From Pseudomonas nitroreducens (lineage in GTDB: Bacteria; Pseudomonadota; Gammaproteobacteria; Pseudomonadales; Pseudomonadaceae), in assembly GCF_014204515.1 (NCBI RefSeq), contig NZ_JACHLI010000024.1, positions 1 through 64,000 of the forward strand: a stretch of DNA of 64,000 bases, given 5' to 3'. The notes under the pieces are model-generated. The model was not told where the DNA came from. It saw only the letters and a list, made by a program, of their open reading frames with translations, and did not search any database. How positions within the stretch are numbered: position 1 is the stretch's first letter; each line of letters starts with the position of its first letter. Of this stretch, positions 55,328 to 64,000 are shown piece after piece. The translations under genes were made by a program, and so were the position numbers.

Positions 55328-56788
55328 TCAGGAGGAGCAGCTGATCTCCAGGTGCTTGCCCCAGTCCGGCGGGCGGCGGGTGAAGGCCTCGGCGTCCGGC
55401 TGTTCCTCGAAGGGCTTGCTCAGCACCTCTTGCAGGCGACGAACGGGACCGTAGTCACCCTGCTCGGCGGCGCTGATCGCCTCCTGGGCCAGGTAGTTGC
55501 GCAGCACGTAGAGAGGGTTGACCGCGTGCATGCGGGCGCGGCGTTCCTCCTGGCTGCCGCCTTCGCGAGCGACGCGGGCCTGGTAGTCGGCGGCCCAGGC
55601 ATCGAAGCCGGCGAGGTCGACGAAGTCCTCGCGCACCACGGCCAGCGCCTGCTCGGGCGCTTGTTCGCCGAGGCGGCGGAAGAACAGTGAGTAGTCCACT
55701 GCGCCTTTCTGCATGGTCTGCAGCAGGCGCTGTACCAGTTCCAGATCGCCTTCCTCGGCAGTGGTGAAGCCCAGGCGGCGGCGCATCAGGTCCAGGTAAT
55801 GGGCCTGGTAGAGCGGCAGGAACAGGTCGAGGGTGGCGCGCAGGTCGTCCACTTCGACGAAGTGCACCAGGGTCTGGCCCAGGGCGGCGAGGTTCCAGTG
55901 GGCGATGGGCACCTGGTTGCTGAAGGAGTAGCGGCCGCTGTCGTCGGAGTGGTTGCAGATGTGGTTGGCGTCGAAGTCGTCGAGGAAGGCGTAGGGGCCG
56001 TAGTCGAAGGTGATGCCGAGGATCGACATGTTGTCGGTGTTCATCACACCGTGGCAGAAACCGTAGGCCTGCCAGCAGGCGATCATCTGCGCGTTGCGTT
56101 CGACCACTTCGCGGAAGAAGGCCAGATAGGGTTTTTCGTCCTGCAGGCACTCGGGGAAGTATTCGCGCAGGACGAACTCGCCCAGCGTTCTCAGGTGCTC
56201 TTCCTGCTTGGTGTAGTAGAAGTATTCGAAGTGGTCGAAGCGCACGTGGCTGGGCGCCAGGCGCAGCAGCATGGCGCCGGTCTCCTTCGTCTCGCGCCAC
56301 ACCGTGGTGCTCGAACCGGTGACGCACAGCGCGCGGCTGCTGGGGATGCCGAGGGCGGCGAGGTATTCGCTGGCGAGGAATTCGCGGATCGACGAGCGCA
56401 GCACCGCGCGGCCGTCGCCCATGCGCGAGTAGGGCGTCTGCCCGGCGCCCTTGAGGTGCAGGTCCCAGTGTTCGCCGGCCGCGTTGACCACTTCGCCCAG
56501 CAGCAGGCCGCGGCCATCGCCCAGGCGCGGGTTGTAGGAACCGAACTGGTGCCCGGAATAGACCATCGCACGCGGATCGGCCTCTTCCCAGAGCTTGTGG
56601 CCGGCGAAGATCTCGGCGAAGACGGGTTTGTCCGCTTCGCTCGGATCGAGATCGAGCAGGGCCATGGCGGCTGGGCTGACGACCACCAGGCGCGGGTCGG
56701 CGATGGGATCGGGCAGGACCTGGGTGGAGAACACGTCGCCCAGGCGGGCGAAGCGGTTATCGAAGGTCAGTTCGTCGAGCTTTTTCAC
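55328..56788 (-). CDS. selO: Protein adenylyltransferase SelO (YdiU)
   Basis: Pseudokinase-fold enzyme that AMPylates Ser/Thr/Tyr of target proteins, linked to redox homeostasis. The start is GTG at 56788 with GGAG six bases upstream; this gives 486 aa and begins KKLDELTFDNRFARLGD, as in relatives. Signatures include GSYNPRLGDGRGLLLGE (nucleotide loop), HLKGAGQTPYSRMGDGRAVLRSS and HGVMNTDNMSILGITFDYGP. The C-terminal CSS keeps the conserved cysteine. An ATG 27 bp upstream is open but lacks family support. Confidence 0.95.
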   Translation of the reverse strand: MKKLDELTFDNRFARLGDVFSTQVLPDPIADPRLVVVSPAAMALLDLDPSEADKPVFAEIFAGHKLWEEADPRAMVYSGHQFGSYNPRLGDGRGLLLGEVVNAAGEHWDLHLKGAGQTPYSRMGDGRAVLRSSIREFLASEYLAALGIPSSRALCVTGSSTTVWRETKETGAMLLRLAPSHVRFDHFEYFYYTKQEEHLRTLGEFVLREYFPECLQDEKPYLAFFREVVERNAQMIACWQAYGFCHGVMNTDNMSILGITFDYGPYAFLDDFDANHICNHSDDSGRYSFSNQVPIAHWNLAALGQTLVHFVEVDDLRATLDLFLPLYQAHYLDLMRRRLGFTTAEEGDLELVQRLLQTMQKGAVDYSLFFRRLGEQAPEQALAVVREDFVDLAGFDAWAADYQARVAREGGSQEERRARMHAVNPLYVLRNYLAQEAISAAEQGDYGPVRRLQEVLSKPFEEQPDAEAFTRRPPDWGKHLEISCSS

Positions 56789-56846
56789 GGGCAACTCCGG
56801 AACATGTCCGAGCATTGTGCTCGGACATGTCCGCAGGCGTCCACCC

Positions 56847-59800
56847 TCAGGCCTTGTCGCCGCTGGGTTTGTTCTGCAGCGCCGCGGCCGCGATTCCGGC
56901 CTGCTGGCCGGCTTCGAGCTGGGTTTCGTGGCCCTGCGGGTTCTTTACGAAGACGTCGACCTGGTTGAACGCCATGTCGATGTTGTTCTCGCGGAAGGCC
57001 AGGGCGATGCGGGTGAGGGTCTCGTCCACCGCCGGGTTGCGGTCGCCCAGTTCGCGGACGTGGAAGCGCAGTTCGTAGTCGAAGGTGCTGGCACTGATCA
57101 TGGTGAAGTACAGCACCGGCTCCGGGTCGCGCAGGATGCGGGTGTTGGCGTGCGCTGCGTCGAGCATGATCTTGCGCGCCAGCGGCAGGTCGGTCTCGTA
57201 GGCCAGGCCGATCTTGATGGTCACCCGCGTTACCGTATCGCTCAGCGACCAGTTCACCAGCTGGCCGGTGATGAAGGTCTGGTTGGGAACGATGATTTCC
57301 TTGCGGTCGAAGTCGGTGATGGTGGTGGCGCGGATGCGGATGCGGCTGACGGTGCCCGACAGCGTGCCGATGGTCACCACGTCGCCGATCCGCACCGGGC
57401 GTTCGAAGAGGATGATGAGGCCGGAGACGAAGTTGGAGAAGATCGCCTGCAGGCCGAAGCCCAGGCCCACCGACAGCGCGGCCACCAGCCATTGCAGCTT
57501 GTCCCAGCTGACCCCGAGGGTGGACAGCGCGCTGACGAAGCCGACGCCGCTGATGGTGTAGGACAGCAGGGTGGTGATGGCGTAGGCGCTGCCCTGGGCC
57601 AGGGTCAGGCGCTGCAGCACCAGCACTTCCAGCAGGCCGGGCAGGTTGCGCGCCAGGGCGACGGTGACCGCGGCGATGACCATGGCCATGAGGAAGTCGC
57701 TGAGGCTGATCGGCGTGGTGGACGCCGCGTCGCCGGTGCCGCTGGTGTACTGGTAGAGGGTCACGTTGTCGAGGTAGGAGACCACGCTGATCAGGTCGGC
57801 CCAGACCCAGTACAGGGTGACCACGAAGCCGATCAGCAGGCCCAGGCGGATCAGGCGCATGGACTGCTCGTTGATCTGCTCGATGCCCAGGGTCGGCTCC
57901 TCGATCACCTCGGTGCCCTCGATGCCTTCCTTGGACGCGTTCTGCCGGTTCTTCAGGGCGCGCTGGTAGGCCAGGCGGCGGGCGGCGACGCCCATGCCGC
58001 GGACGAAGGTGGCTTCCACCACCATCCAGAACATCAGCAGGAACAGGGTGTCGATCAGCCGGTCGGTGAGCTTGAGGGCGGTGTAGTAATAGCCGAAGCC
58101 CACGGCAAGGAACAGCGCCACCGGCAGCGCGGTGAAGCCCAGGCCGACGATCATCTTGACCATCGACGGCCGCGCGCTGGACGGGCTGTTGAACAGCAGC
58201 TGGGCGAGCAGCCAGGTCATGGCGCCGTAGCCGAACAGCACCACGGCGATGCCGATCACGTCATCGGCCAGGGAGGCCGGTGAATGCTCGGCGACGGTGA
58301 CCACCGCGACCAGCGACATCACCACCAGGCCCAGGCGGCGCATCAGCTTGCCGAGGAACACCACCTGCGGCTGGCTCCAGTGGAAGTGCCGCTCGGCGAT
58401 GCCGCCGGGCCGCAGGATGCGATGTGCGGTGTAGAACACCAGCCAGACCTGCGCCATCTCCAGCAGCGCGCTGCCCAGGGTGGCGTTCTGCCCGCGGGCG
58501 TCGAGCAGCAGTGCCAGGCCGGCGATGGCCAGGGCCAGGGTGCCGGGCAGGGCCAGCAGCACGGCGAGCAGCAGCGCCAGCGGGGTGTGCGCCTGGCTGT
58601 CGCGCTTGAAGTGGCCGATATCGTCGTTCAGCGATTCCAGCTTGTCGTAGAGGAATTTGCGCTTCCACAGCAGGCCGGCGACCAGCAGGAGCAGCGGCAG
58701 GAACAGGAAGGGCCGGTCGATCAGGCCTTCGCCCAGTTCCTTCACGCCCGAGCCCCAGGGCACTTCGGCCAGCTGGTGGTGCAGCAGGGTCGGGGTCATC
58801 TTGAACCAGGACAGGTCCAGCGGGCGGTTGCTGGGAATCCAGAACATCTGCTCGTCGAGGGTGGCGCGCAGGCTGTCGCTGGTTTCCTTGAGCTGCTTCT
58901 GGTTGAGCTGCAGGGTGATGGCTTCGTTGAGCAGCGCGTTGAGCTCGTGGTTGAGGCGCTCCATCAGCTCCAGGCGGGTGTCGACCAGTTCGCCGAGGTC
59001 CTTGCGCAGCTGCGGGGTGACGTTTTCCTGCGACTGCTGGGCCAGCAGGTTGTCGAGGTAGACCTGGGTGTTGTTGATCTCGTCGCGTTTCTGGTTCAGC
59101 TCGAACTGGTACAGGCGCAGGTCGGCGATCTCGTCGGCGAGGTCCTGGTCGGTCTTGATCACCGGCAGCGACTGTTTCTGCTGGTAGAGGATCTTCGACA
59201 GCAGCAGGCTGCCGCGCAGCACGTTGATCTGCTCATCGAGGGCCTGCTCGCCCTGGGTCAGGTTGTCCAGCTGCTGCTTGGCCTCGAGGTTGCGCCGGGT
59301 CAGGGTGTTGAGGCGGTCGGTGGTGCGCAGCAGGTAGTCGGAGAGCTTGAGGTTGGCGGCGTTCTGCTGGCTGAGCAGGCTGTCGGTGCCGGCCGCCTGG
59401 GTGCTGTCCTTGGACAGCTCGGCGACGGTTTTCTCCGACTGCTCGCGGCGCTTGTCGCTGATCATCGTCTGCAGTTCGAGGGTCTCGCGTTCCTCGCGGC
59501 CGATGCGCTCGGCCAGCAGGTCACGCTGGCTGGAGGCCAGATCCAGGAGCAGGTTGTTACCGGCCAGTTGCTGGCGCAGCAGCAGGTTCTGCGCGAGCAG
59601 CGCGGCCTGCTCGGCAAGCAGCTCGTTGCGACGCTCCTCGGCCAGGGGCTTGGCGCCTTCCTTGCCGGCCTTGAGGGCGGTGTTGATGTCCAGCAGGCGG
59701 CTCTGGTTGCGGCTCAGGTCGGCCTGGGCGCGTTCCGGGCGGGTCTGCGCGGTGAGGATCTCGCTCTTGGCGTCGACCATCTCCTTCTGCCAGGCGGCCA

Positions 59801-60194
59801 GCTGGGTGGACTGCTCGTTGAGCAGCATCTCCAGCTGGGTGGCGCTGTAGCCGTTGTAGCGCTGGCTGGCGGGCTTGTCGCTGCTGCCCTTGAGGCGGCC
59901 GAGGGTCTTCTGGTTCTCGCTGATCAGCTTGGGCGCATCGGCCAGCCGGCCCTTGAGCTCGCTCAGTTGCTGCTCGCTGTCGGCCTTGGCCGCCAGCAGC
60001 TTGAGGGTGTTCTCCAGGCTCGCCTTGATCGGCTTGGCCTCGGCGTCGGCCAGCTTGCGGTCAGCCAGGCCATCCAGGCTCTGCTGCACCTTCTCGGCGC
60101 TGGGCACTGGGGAATCGGCGGCCAGCGCGGGCAGGCCGGTGAGCGAGCCGGCCAGGAGGGCGGCGGTCAGCAGGGTACGCAGCAGGAATGACAT
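56847..60194 (-). CDS. mscK: Mechanosensitive channel MscK (KefA)
   Basis: 1115-residue inner-membrane channel of the MscS superfamily that opens on turgor stress. It has a signal peptide (MSFLLRTLLTAALLAGSLTGLPALA) and a long periplasmic coiled-coil region to about 470. Around eleven membrane helices follow. The MscS core shows the pore helix block LVAALSVGLGFGLQAIFSNFVSGLIILFERPVRIGD and the beta domain VGTI-like IGTLSGTVSRIRIRATTITDFD. The ATG at 60194 begins the signal peptide; the longer open frame is not coding. Confidence 0.95.
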   Translation of the reverse strand: MSFLLRTLLTAALLAGSLTGLPALAADSPVPSAEKVQQSLDGLADRKLADAEAKPIKASLENTLKLLAAKADSEQQLSELKGRLADAPKLISENQKTLGRLKGSSDKPASQRYNGYSATQLEMLLNEQSTQLAAWQKEMVDAKSEILTAQTRPERAQADLSRNQSRLLDINTALKAGKEGAKPLAEERRNELLAEQAALLAQNLLLRQQLAGNNLLLDLASSQRDLLAERIGREERETLELQTMISDKRREQSEKTVAELSKDSTQAAGTDSLLSQQNAANLKLSDYLLRTTDRLNTLTRRNLEAKQQLDNLTQGEQALDEQINVLRGSLLLSKILYQQKQSLPVIKTDQDLADEIADLRLYQFELNQKRDEINNTQVYLDNLLAQQSQENVTPQLRKDLGELVDTRLELMERLNHELNALLNEAITLQLNQKQLKETSDSLRATLDEQMFWIPSNRPLDLSWFKMTPTLLHHQLAEVPWGSGVKELGEGLIDRPFLFLPLLLLVAGLLWKRKFLYDKLESLNDDIGHFKRDSQAHTPLALLLAVLLALPGTLALAIAGLALLLDARGQNATLGSALLEMAQVWLVFYTAHRILRPGGIAERHFHWSQPQVVFLGKLMRRLGLVVMSLVAVVTVAEHSPASLADDVIGIAVVLFGYGAMTWLLAQLLFNSPSSARPSMVKMIVGLGFTALPVALFLAVGFGYYYTALKLTDRLIDTLFLLMFWMVVEATFVRGMGVAARRLAYQRALKNRQNASKEGIEGTEVIEEPTLGIEQINEQSMRLIRLGLLIGFVVTLYWVWADLISVVSYLDNVTLYQYTSGTGDAASTTPISLSDFLMAMVIAAVTVALARNLPGLLEVLVLQRLTLAQGSAYAITTLLSYTISGVGFVSALSTLGVSWDKLQWLVAALSVGLGFGLQAIFSNFVSGLIILFERPVRIGDVVTIGTLSGTVSRIRIRATTITDFDRKEIIVPNQTFITGQLVNWSLSDTVTRVTIKIGLAYETDLPLARKIMLDAAHANTRILRDPEPVLYFTMISASTFDYELRFHVRELGDRNPAVDETLTRIALAFRENNIDMAFNQVDVFVKNPQGHETQLEAGQQAGIAAAALQNKPSGDKA

Positions 60195-60278
60195 GGTCGC
60201 GGTCAGCGGCTCGTGCGAAAAAGTGGAGTGAGGGTAGTGCTGGCGGGCCGGCACCCGCAAGCGGGCGCCGGTAGGCGG

Positions 60279-62021
60279 TCAGAGGAAGAGTCCCGGACCG
60301 GGACGGCCTTCGGGGAATTTGACCCCGACCTTGCGAATCTTGTTCCCGTCCAGGGCGGCCACGGTCCAGGTCAGGCCGTTCCATTCCACCTGGTCGCCGA
60401 TGATCGCCTGGCCGCCGATTTCGTGGGCGATGAAGCGACCGAGGTTCTGTTCGCCGTCCACGCCTTCGAGCTTGAGGCCATAGAGCGAGGCCACGGCGGA
60501 CAGCTGGGCGTCGCCCTCCAGCACGAAGTCGCCGAAGAAGCGCGCGCTGAGGCCGCGGTCCGGCGCCTGGCTGAACAGCTTGCCCAGCGCCGAGAGGTCA
60601 TGCTCGTGGCCGATCACGCAGAGGATGTCGTCGGCTTCGAGGATGGTACTGCCGGACGGGTGCAGCAGCTGGGTGCCGCGGAACAGCGCTGCGATACGGG
60701 TGCCGTCGGGCATCTTCAGCTCGCGTAGGGCGGCGCCGATACACCACTTTTCCTTGCTCAGGTGATAGACGAACAGCTCCCACTCGCTGGTCGGGTGCAC
60801 TTCCAGGCCGGCGCGGGAGATCGGCGCCGGGTCCGGCGGCACCACCACGCGCAGCAGCTTGGCGGCCCAGGGCAGGCTGGTGCCCTGCACCAGCAGCGAG
60901 ACCAGCACGATGAAGAAGGCCACGTTGAAGAACAACTGGGCGTTGGGCAGCCCGGCCATCAACGGGAACACCGCGAGGATGATCGGTACCGCGCCGCGCA
61001 GGCCGACCCAGGCGATGAAGGCTTTCTCGCGGCCATGGAAGGCGCGGAACGGGAACAGCCCGACCAGCACCGACAGCGGGCGGGCGAAGAGGATCATCCA
61101 CAGCGCCAGGCCCAGGGCCGGCAGGGCGATGGGCCACAGGTCATGGGGCGTGACCAGCAGGCCCAGCACCAGGAACATGCCGATCTGCGCCAGCCACGCC
61201 ATGCCGTCGAGCATGTGCATGATGCCGTGGCGCGAGCGGATCGGCTGGTTGCCCAGCACCAGGCCGCACAGGTAGATGGCGAGGATGCCGCTGCCGTGCA
61301 CGGCGTTGGCCAGGGCGAAGATCAGCAGGCCGCCGCTGATCGCCAGCAGCGGGTAGAGGCCGTTGGCCAGGTGGATGCGGTTGATCACCTGCAGCAGCAG
61401 CCAGCCGCCGGCCAGGCCCAGTACCGAGCCGATGCCGAACTCGCGCAGGAAGTGCCAGAGGAAGCTCCAGGACAGGCCGCTCTCGCCGTGGGCGAGCATG
61501 TCGATCAGGGTCACGGTGAGGAACACCGCCATCGGGTCGTTGCTGCCCGATTCGATTTCCAGGGTGGCGGTGACCCGCTCGTTGAGGCCCTTGCCGCCCA
61601 GCAGCGAGAACACCGCGGCGGCATCGGTGGAACCGACGATGGCGCCGATCAGCAGGCCTTCCATCCAGCTCAGCTTGAACAGCCAGGCGGCGGCGATGCC
61701 GGTCAGACCGGCGGTGATCAGCACTCCGGCTGTGGCCAGCGACAGCGCCGGCCACAGCGCCACGCGGAAGCTCGATACCCGCGTGCGCAAGCCGCCATCC
61801 AGCAGGATCACCGCCAGCGCCAGGTTACCCACCAGGTAGGCCATGGGGTAGTTGGAGAAGCCGATGCCGCCGGGGCCGTCGGTACCGGCGATCATCCCCA
61901 CGGCGAGGAAGATCACCAGGATCGGGATGCCCAGGCGCGAGGACAGCGAGCTGACCAGGATGCTCATGCCGATCAGCACAGCAGCAATCAGGAAATAGCT
62001 GTTGATGGCCACGGCATCCAA
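60279..62021 (-). CDS. cvrA: K+/H+ antiporter of the CPA1 family (NhaP2/CvrA-type)
   Basis: 580-residue antiporter exchanging cytosolic K+ (and possibly Na+) for protons. Twelve helices cover residues about 8-385, with the ion-binding IGAIVGSTDAAAVFSLL and ESGSNDPMAVFL motifs. A cytosolic RCK_C-type domain (about 400-490: CIGAALRELKMPDGTRIAALFRG) and a CorC_HlyC domain follow. Next to mscK, so two osmotic/ion homeostasis genes sit together. Confidence 0.93.
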   Translation of the reverse strand: MDAVAINSYFLIAAVLIGMSILVSSLSSRLGIPILVIFLAVGMIAGTDGPGGIGFSNYPMAYLVGNLALAVILLDGGLRTRVSSFRVALWPALSLATAGVLITAGLTGIAAAWLFKLSWMEGLLIGAIVGSTDAAAVFSLLGGKGLNERVTATLEIESGSNDPMAVFLTVTLIDMLAHGESGLSWSFLWHFLREFGIGSVLGLAGGWLLLQVINRIHLANGLYPLLAISGGLLIFALANAVHGSGILAIYLCGLVLGNQPIRSRHGIMHMLDGMAWLAQIGMFLVLGLLVTPHDLWPIALPALGLALWMILFARPLSVLVGLFPFRAFHGREKAFIAWVGLRGAVPIILAVFPLMAGLPNAQLFFNVAFFIVLVSLLVQGTSLPWAAKLLRVVVPPDPAPISRAGLEVHPTSEWELFVYHLSKEKWCIGAALRELKMPDGTRIAALFRGTQLLHPSGSTILEADDILCVIGHEHDLSALGKLFSQAPDRGLSARFFGDFVLEGDAQLSAVASLYGLKLEGVDGEQNLGRFIAHEIGGQAIIGDQVEWNGLTWTVAALDGNKIRKVGVKFPEGRPGPGLFL

Positions 62022-62121
62022 GGTGTCGACCTCCTGGGGAATGGGGGAGTGGCGACGCTACTCAGGGATCAGGATGCAGGCCGCATGCCAATCGATTCTA
62101 ACCTGCGGATTTGCAAGGCTG

Positions 62122-62772
62122 TCAAAGGTTTGTTGCGGAGCCTTCGGCAGCGCTTTCCGGCCAGGGGCCGGCGGCGGCCCAGCTGGGCACCAGGCTCGGC
62201 GAGGCCAGGACGTCAGGCGCCCAGGCGAGGCTGTCGAGCAGCGTCGGGCGAACGGCGTCCAGGCAGGCCTGGCGATCGTGCTGCAGGGTGGTGCGGGCCT
62301 TGGCCACTTCCGCGGCGATGTTCGTCTCGCCGCTGACCGCGCGGATCTGCACGTGCCAGAGGTGGCGCGCCGAACTGCCGGCGACGCCGCAGCTGCCCAG
62401 CGGGTCGTAGTAGGAAGAACCGAACTGCGCATAGCCGGCGTTGACCAGGGCATTGAAGTAGCGGCTCTGTGCGGCGACCGACTTGCCATCGCCGCCGCGC
62501 AGCACGGCCGCGCCGTTGCTCATCGCGGTATCGATGCTCTGCAGGTAGTCGTCGACGTGCTGGGCGGCGTCGCCCGTGGCATCGCTGAAGATGGGCGCGG
62601 AGCTGAGCGAGGTGTTCAGGCTGATCGAGGAGGCGTTCTTCGGCAGCGCGTCGGCCGGGCCGGTATTGAACAGCGCGATCACGCAGCCCAGGGCCACGGT
62701 GATGGCCAGCAACGGGAACAGCGTGACGCAGCGATGCTTGAGGGAGGTGGTGCTGAAGTGGGAGGTGGCCAT
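62122..62772 (-). CDS. Hypothetical membrane-anchored protein
   Basis: 216 residues, not recognised. An N-terminal helix (CVTLFPLLAITVALGCVIALF) is a signal-anchor or uncleaved signal peptide. The remainder is exported, with three cysteines (GSCGVAG, RQACLDAV) and no known catalytic motif. Ala/Ser-rich composition with DALPKNASSISLNTSLSSAPIF. The start at 62772 is chosen because the upstream alternative at 62805 is no better; neither has a clear ribosome site. Lies between cvrA and the acyl-CoA dehydrogenase in the same direction. Confidence 0.7.
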   Translation of the reverse strand: MATSHFSTTSLKHRCVTLFPLLAITVALGCVIALFNTGPADALPKNASSISLNTSLSSAPIFSDATGDAAQHVDDYLQSIDTAMSNGAAVLRGGDGKSVAAQSRYFNALVNAGYAQFGSSYYDPLGSCGVAGSSARHLWHVQIRAVSGETNIAAEVAKARTTLQHDRQACLDAVRPTLLDSLAWAPDVLASPSLVPSWAAAGPWPESAAEGSATNL

Positions 62773-62927
62773 GGGCTTGCAGACGAAAAATTGCGCGGGC
62801 GCCATTTAACGGCGTATGCCCGCGCTTCCGCTGTCAGCCAGGGTGGTTGTTCATGTGTGAAACTTCCTTCAATGCGGTCGGGCTCCTTTGGGATTCACGC
62901 GCCACGCTGCGTTTTTCCGCCGGGCAT

Positions 62928-62954
62928 AAAAAAGCCCCGGACGTGACCGGGGCC
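62928..62954 (-). terminator. Terminator after the acyl-CoA dehydrogenase gene
   Basis: On the minus strand, GCCCCGGTCACGTCCGGGGC folds into a stem of at least six GC pairs with a T6 tail, 20 bp past the stop at 62974. Confidence 0.9.
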
Positions 62955-62973
62955 CAAGGAACATGCGGGGCGC

Positions 62974-64000
62974 CTAGAACCAGGCGTCCTGCATGGTGGA
63001 ACAGGTGTCGTCGCGGGCTTCGAGCAGCGCGAGATCGTGGTGGCAGGACGGCACTTCCCAGGTCAGGAAGTAGCGCGCGGCCTGCAGCTTGCCGCGGTAG
63101 AAGTCGACGTCGGCAGCCTCGCCCCGCGCCAGGCCTTCCTCGGCGCGGATGGCCTGCTCCAGCCAGCGCCAGCCGATCACCGCGTGGCCGAATACCTTCA
63201 GATACAGCGCGGAGTTGGCCAGGCCTTGTGCCACGCGGCCCTGCATCAGGTCGCCGAGCAGGCTCAGGGTGGTCGCGGACAGGCGCGCCATCAGCTGTTC
63301 CAGCGGCTCGCGCAGCTTGTCCAGCGACGGGTGCGCCTGGGCGCGTTCGCAGCACTGGCTGATCATGCGGGTCAGTTGCTTGAGGCCGGCGCCGTTGTTC
63401 TGCGCCAGCTTGCGGCCGAGCAGGTCCAGCGACTGGATGCCGTGGGTGCCTTCGTGGATCGGGTTCAGGCGGTTGTCGCGGTAGTACTGCTCCACCGGGT
63501 ATTCGCGGGTGTAGCCGTGGCCGCCGAGAATCTGGATCGCCAGTTCGTTGGCCTTGAGGCAGAACTCCGAGGGCCAGGATTTGACGATCGGGGTGAGCAG
63601 GTCGAGCAGCTCGTGGGCCTGCTTGCGTTCTTCTTCGCTGGGCAGCGTCTCGCAATCGTCCACCAGGCGCGAGGCGTACAGGCCGAGATCGAAGGCCCCT
63701 TCGACGTAGGCCTTCTGGGTCAGCAGCATGCGCTTGACGTCGGTGTGCTGGACGATGGATACCGGCGCGGAGGTCGGGTCCTTGGCATCCACCGGGCGAC
63801 CTTGTGGACGTTCGCGGGCGTATTCCAGGGAGTACAGGTAGCCGGCGTAGCCGAGCATGATGGCGCCCATGCCGACGCCGATGCGCGCCTCGTTCATCAT
63901 CTGGAACATGTAGGCCAGGCCGTGGTGCGGCTTGCCCACCAGGTAGCCGACGCACTCGCCTTTATCACCGAAGTTCAGCGCGGTGGAGGTGGTGCCGCGC
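62974..64000 (-). CDS. Acyl-CoA dehydrogenase, C-terminal part (5' end outside window)
   Basis: Visible portion is about 342 residues and reads through the right edge (RGTTSTALNFGDKGECVGYLVG before MGKPHHGL). It contains the FAD-dependent dehydrogenase C-terminal helical domain (ARIGVGMGAIMLGYAGYLYSLEYARERPQG and the FAD-binding QILGGHGYTREYPVEQYYRDNRLNPIHEGT) and the extra C-terminal domain of the large (about 600 aa) bacterial acyl-CoA dehydrogenases. It introduces the first double bond in fatty acyl-CoA degradation. Same neighbour as in P. aeruginosa. Chain specificity unknown. Confidence 0.93.
   Translation of the reverse strand, partial: RGTTSTALNFGDKGECVGYLVGKPHHGLAYMFQMMNEARIGVGMGAIMLGYAGYLYSLEYARERPQGRPVDAKDPTSAPVSIVQHTDVKRMLLTQKAYVEGAFDLGLYASRLVDDCETLPSEEERKQAHELLDLLTPIVKSWPSEFCLKANELAIQILGGHGYTREYPVEQYYRDNRLNPIHEGTHGIQSLDLLGRKLAQNNGAGLKQLTRMISQCCERAQAHPSLDKLREPLEQLMARLSATTLSLLGDLMQGRVAQGLANSALYLKVFGHAVIGWRWLEQAIRAEEGLARGEAADVDFYRGKLQAARYFLTWEVPSCHHDLALLEARDDTCSTMQDAWF

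Overview
This is a high-GC window (roughly 65% or more outside one low-GC patch). Its core gene order is that of the Pseudomonas aeruginosa lineage: ponA | pilMNOPQ-aroK-aroB-SPOR protein | gltB-gltD | hemE | MFS/LysR | ParA-Usp-thioesterase | metY-selO-mscK-cvrA-acyl-CoA dehydrogenase. This, with typical Pseudomonas REP sequences, points to a Pseudomonas near P. aeruginosa / P. nitroreducens / P. citronellolis. The species is an inference. No tRNA, rRNA, CRISPR or prophage was seen.

Region by region. 1-94: the end of an IS3-family element, truncated by the window edge, lying 16 bp beyond the ponA stop codon. 111-11210: ponA, divergent from the type IV pilus assembly operon pilMNOPQ, followed by aroK, aroB and an AAA/SPOR cell-division-type protein, closed by a strong terminator. 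11211-17658: glutamate synthase gltB-gltD behind a leader of about 300 nt that contains a 23-bp long-range RNA helix. 17706-19455: hemE, then about 680 bp of non-coding DNA full of palindromes and REPs. 19493-23740: a GABA-type permease, an MFS exporter and its divergent LysR regulator.

23759-42775: a complete aryl polyene (APE) biosynthesis cluster, 21 genes read leftwards from a promoter near 42740. It encodes a truncated chain-length factor (ApeC), two ACPs, an AMP ligase fused to an ApeI-type dehydratase, ApeP, the ketoreductase ApeQ and two ketosynthases (ApeO, ApeR). It also carries an aromatic ammonia lyase, a thioesterase, acyl- and glycosyltransferases, a LolA-like protein, an MMPL exporter, a lipoprotein, a CPA2-type membrane protein, a halogenase-like flavoprotein and a methyltransferase. 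Together these should build an aryl polyene on ACP, modify it, attach it to a lipid carrier and export it to the outer membrane.

42952-47545: a ParA-like ATPase, a tandem universal stress protein, a hotdog thioesterase, a PspA-like coiled-coil protein, a YiaA/B membrane protein, a divergent HTH regulator and thioredoxin 2.

47699-51485: a compact four-gene operon of clearly lower GC. It encodes a membrane protein with a probable PH-like domain, a protein resembling DUF1257 (Ycf35) fused to DUF2997, an NrdG-like radical-SAM activase with no NrdD partner, and a Ycf46-like AAA+ ATPase. This is the best candidate here for an undescribed system. 51637-64000: an McpS-like chemoreceptor, metY, selO, the mechanosensitive channel mscK, a K+/H+ antiporter, a small unknown exported protein and the 3' part of an acyl-CoA dehydrogenase gene that runs off the right edge.
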